Positions 6,708 through 8,597 of a stretch of DNA of 8,597 bases are shown one piece after another (within the stretch, counting starts at the first letter, position 1; every line of letters begins with the position of its first letter). The notes below the pieces were generated by a model that saw only the letters and a list, made by a program, of their open reading frames with translations, was not told where the DNA came from and searched no databases. Made by a program: the position numbers and the translations under genes. Source of the DNA: Prevotella sp. (GTDB taxonomy: Bacteria; Bacteroidota; Bacteroidia; Bacteroidales; Bacteroidaceae); contig JAEEZP010000137.1 in the NCBI GenBank assembly GCA_016291915.1, forward strand, positions 1-8,597, written 5' to 3'.

Positions 6708-7370
6708 TTATTCATCCAGTTTCAGGAATTTCCGAAGTCCTTGCACACCGAGAACCGGACTGGAGAGTACTGGCTTGCCGGTGAGTTCACTGAGACGCTG
6801 TTCCATACGAGCCATCGATCCCTGTGCGAGAACGAAAAGATCCACCTGATCAGCAATCTTTGCAGCAGCCTCAGCAATCAGTCGGTCGTGTGTCTCACCA
6901 TCACCACTCTGTCCTGCTTGGAAAGCTCCCTGTGCCAATCCTTCTACCAATGTCACTTCCTTACCGGCACGCTTGGCTGCGTTCAGCAACAGTCTGCAAG
7001 TAGGATCAAGTGTGGTAGAGAGGGTAGAGATAACACCGATACGCTGAGCACTGTTGACGGCTTTGTCGGCCATCGGTCCATCGATGCGGAAGATAGGGAT
7101 GGGGGCATAGAGATTACCGTAGTCGGCAATATCACCTACAGATGAACAGGTATTGAAGACCACATCTGCACCGGCATCTGCAGCAGTGAGGTAATACGAC
7201 AGTAATCGACGACGCACATTAGGTGTTACCTGGTTATTGGCAATGACTTCCTGAATGAGGGAGTCATCGGCAATATGGTTCAGTTTTACTTCAGGGAGGA
7301 TTTCCTTGAAAAGTTCCGTCATTGGTCCTACCAGAGCCATGGCGGTGTGGACACACATTACTTTTATCAT
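6708..7370 (-). CDS. Asp/Glu racemase-family protein lacking the second catalytic Cys
   Basis: This 220-residue protein belongs to the aspartate/glutamate/hydantoin racemase superfamily, whose members use one or two active-site cysteines to move protons. The first Cys is present at Cys75 in NTCSSVGD (73-80). Where two-cysteine racemases have a C-T pair in the second half, this protein reads LAQGSM (181-186), so the second acid/base cysteine is missing. A normal two-base amino acid racemase reaction is therefore doubtful; an isomerase, epimerase or decarboxylase role is more likely. Similar Q-x-S-M sequences occur, to my memory, in a sizeable subfamily of unknown function. It starts 105 nt downstream of ispG with a 56-bp octamer repeat array in between, and runs into the MFS transporter gene. 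No separate TAnnTTTG promoter is visible in the gap, so read-through from ispG is possible. Confidence 0.82.
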   Translation of the reverse strand: MIKVMCVHTAMALVGPMTELFKEILPEVKLNHIADDSLIQEVIANNQVTPNVRRRLLSYYLTAADAGADVVFNTCSSVGDIADYGNLYAPIPIFRIDGPMADKAVNSAQRIGVISTLSTTLDPTCRLLLNAAKRAGKEVTLVEGLAQGAFQAGQSGDGETHDRLIAEAAAKIADQVDLFVLAQGSMARMEQRLSELTGKPVLSSPVLGVQGLRKFLKLDE

Positions 7371-7373
7371 ATA

Positions 7374-7429
7374 TTATTAGTTTATTAGTTAACAAGTAAA
7401 CGAGTAGACGAGTAAACAAGTAGACGAGT
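7374..7429 (-). repeat. Degenerate 8-bp tandem repeat array directly before the racemase-like start codon
   Basis: Seven 8-bp units in exact register precede the ATG at 7370 by 3 nt. In the sense direction of the gene the units follow ACTYGTYW: ACTCGTCT occurs at 7422-7429 and again at 7406-7413. ACTTGTTA is at 7390-7397. The final two, at 7382-7389 and 7374-7381, are identical copies of ACTAATAA. The BKACE array ends the same way with ACTACTAA. Nearest-gene units are the most AT-rich. The array lies between ispG and the racemase-like gene; its function is unknown. Confidence 0.75.
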
Positions 7430-7475
7430 TGTTACTCTGTTTATAGGAAGACGTGATAATAACTATTTTGTACTG

Positions 7476-8597
7476 TTATTGGTCATTTTCAATCAGTTCA
7501 AGAAGGCGGTCGACAGCTTCTTCCTCAGGGATATTCTTCATGATACACTCTTTCTTACGATAGAGGGAAATCTTCCCGCGGCCGGCACCTACATAACCGT
7601 AGTCGGCATCAGCCATCTCTCCAGGACCATTGACAATACATCCCATGATACCGATCTTCAAGCCTACCAGATGACTGGTTGCCGCTTTGATACGTGCGAT
7701 GGTTGTACGAAGATCATAGAGCGTGCGTCCGCAGCCGGGACACGAGATATACTCTGTCTTGGTGAACTTCACACGGGCTGCCTGCAAGATAGCATCCTGT
7801 AAATTCTTCAGAGTTGTTTCATCCACTCCGGGAATAGCATTCGTGGTGATGATAAGATCCTTGGCTTTTCCATCAATCAGCAAGGCACCTGTTGCCATGG
7901 CAGCCTTAAGCATCAGTTCATCATACGATGAAGCGTCCACATGCAGGGTGATGGTATTGTTTGTGATATGTGCTTCTGCCTCGTCACGTAACAGTGTGCA
8001 TTCAGGAATCATCTCTACCAAGGCACGAGCCACAGGAATCTCGGCTTCGGGCTCTTCCGACAGCGATACGCGGATGGTATCACCGATACCTTCTGTCAGC
8101 AATGCACCGATACCAACAGCACTCTTCACACGTCCGTCTTCACCCTCACCAGCCTCGGTAACACCTAAATGTAATGGGTAGTGCATGTCTTCACGATCCA
8201 TCGTCTCTACCAACAGTCGTACGGTATTTACCATTACAACGGTATTTGATGCTTTGATAGAGATAACCACATCGTTAAATGCCTCACGTTTGAAGATACG
8301 CAGAAATTCCATGCAACTCTCTACGATACCAGCCGGTGTATCACCATAACGTGACATGATACGGTCGGAGAGAGAACCATGGTTCACTCCGATGCGTACC
8401 GCTGTGTGATGCTCACGGCATATCTGTAAGAAAGGCAAAAGACGACGCTCGATCTTCTGCAGTTCTTCCTGATATTCCTCATCAGTGTATTCCAAATGTT
8501 TGAATACCCTTCCGGGATCCACGTAATTACCGGGATTGATACGCACTTTCTCACAATACTGGGCTGCCACATCTGCCACGTGGGCATTGAAATGTAC
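7476..8597 (-). CDS. ispG: 4-hydroxy-3-methylbut-2-enyl diphosphate synthase IspG/GcpE (5' end beyond the right edge)
   Basis: This is the C-terminal 373 residues of the iron-sulfur enzyme that converts MEcPP to HMBPP in the non-mevalonate isoprenoid pathway. The reading frame is open to the window edge, where it reads VHFNAHVADVAAQY, matching the conserved family region; the GTG at 8579 is therefore not the start. Visible landmarks are RINPGNY, GVNHGSL, HLGVTEAGEGEDGR, EGIGDTIRVSL, the cluster cysteines in SCPGCGRT and GIMGC, and the Glu in NGPGE. The longer segment between RINPGNY and GVNHGSL and the ending MADADYGYVGAGRGKISLY mark the Bacteroidetes/plant-like form. That form normally has a large insertion domain before the Fe-S domain; here only about 83 residues (7758-8006) separate VARALVEMI from TEYISCPGC. 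The frame is unbroken and all catalytic residues seen are intact. Confidence 0.93.
   Translation of the reverse strand, partial: VHFNAHVADVAAQYCEKVRINPGNYVDPGRVFKHLEYTDEEYQEELQKIERRLLPFLQICREHHTAVRIGVNHGSLSDRIMSRYGDTPAGIVESCMEFLRIFKREAFNDVVISIKASNTVVMVNTVRLLVETMDREDMHYPLHLGVTEAGEGEDGRVKSAVGIGALLTEGIGDTIRVSLSEEPEAEIPVARALVEMIPECTLLRDEAEAHITNNTITLHVDASSYDELMLKAAMATGALLIDGKAKDLIITTNAIPGVDETTLKNLQDAILQAARVKFTKTEYISCPGCGRTLYDLRTTIARIKAATSHLVGLKIGIMGCIVNGPGEMADADYGYVGAGRGKISLYRKKECIMKNIPEEEAVDRLLELIENDQ

Noticed and set aside
8577..8579. GTG as start of ispG
   Set aside because: The frame continues upstream with VHFNAH, which is conserved IspG sequence, so the gene is cut by the window edge.

Overview
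The window reads as chromosomal DNA from a member of the Bacteroidales, most likely Prevotella or a close relative. Three things point that way. Promoters have the Bacteroides-type -7 element TAnnTTTG with a TTTG-like -33 element. The IspG (GcpE) sequence matches the Bacteroidetes/plant-like form. Genes start in A/T-rich leaders with little Shine-Dalgarno signal. No genus-level marker is present, so the genus is inference.

Layout. Positions 1-138 hold the 5' part of a possible small minus-strand gene that runs off the left edge. Positions 139-533 are a very AT-rich intergenic region with three perfect and three near-perfect DnaA boxes, a candidate replication origin (oriC) or DnaA-control site. 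It ends with the terminator of the next gene. Positions 534-1820 (-) encode a secreted histidine phosphatase of the MINPP/phytase type. It is divergent from an aldo/keto reductase (1936-3300, +) with a Tat-like leader and two C-terminal 4Fe-4S motifs. Their promoters lie almost back to back.

Positions 3357-7370 hold four metabolic genes in two converging pairs. On the plus strand are a beta-keto acid cleavage enzyme (BKACE, former DUF849) and a four-carbon acid sugar kinase family protein (former DUF1537), 3 nt apart. On the minus strand are an Asp/Glu racemase-family protein and an ACS-type MFS transporter, 14 nt apart. A strong hairpin separates the converging ends. The window closes with ispG (minus strand, 5' end beyond the right edge), a non-mevalonate isoprenoid gene whose usual Bacteroidetes insertion domain looks much shortened.

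The most unusual structure is a pair of degenerate 8-bp tandem repeat arrays. One ends 1 nt before the BKACE start codon, the other 3 nt before the racemase start codon. They are alike in unit, register and final unit, and face each other as imperfect inverted copies around the four-gene block. They suggest shared post-transcriptional or transcriptional control, or the boundaries of a mobile or recombined cassette. Together the four genes suggest uptake by the MFS protein, stereochemical or isomer adjustment by the racemase-like enzyme, phosphorylation by the kinase, and retro-Claisen cleavage by BKACE. The substrate is unknown, but a short hydroxylated or keto acid is the best guess from the families.
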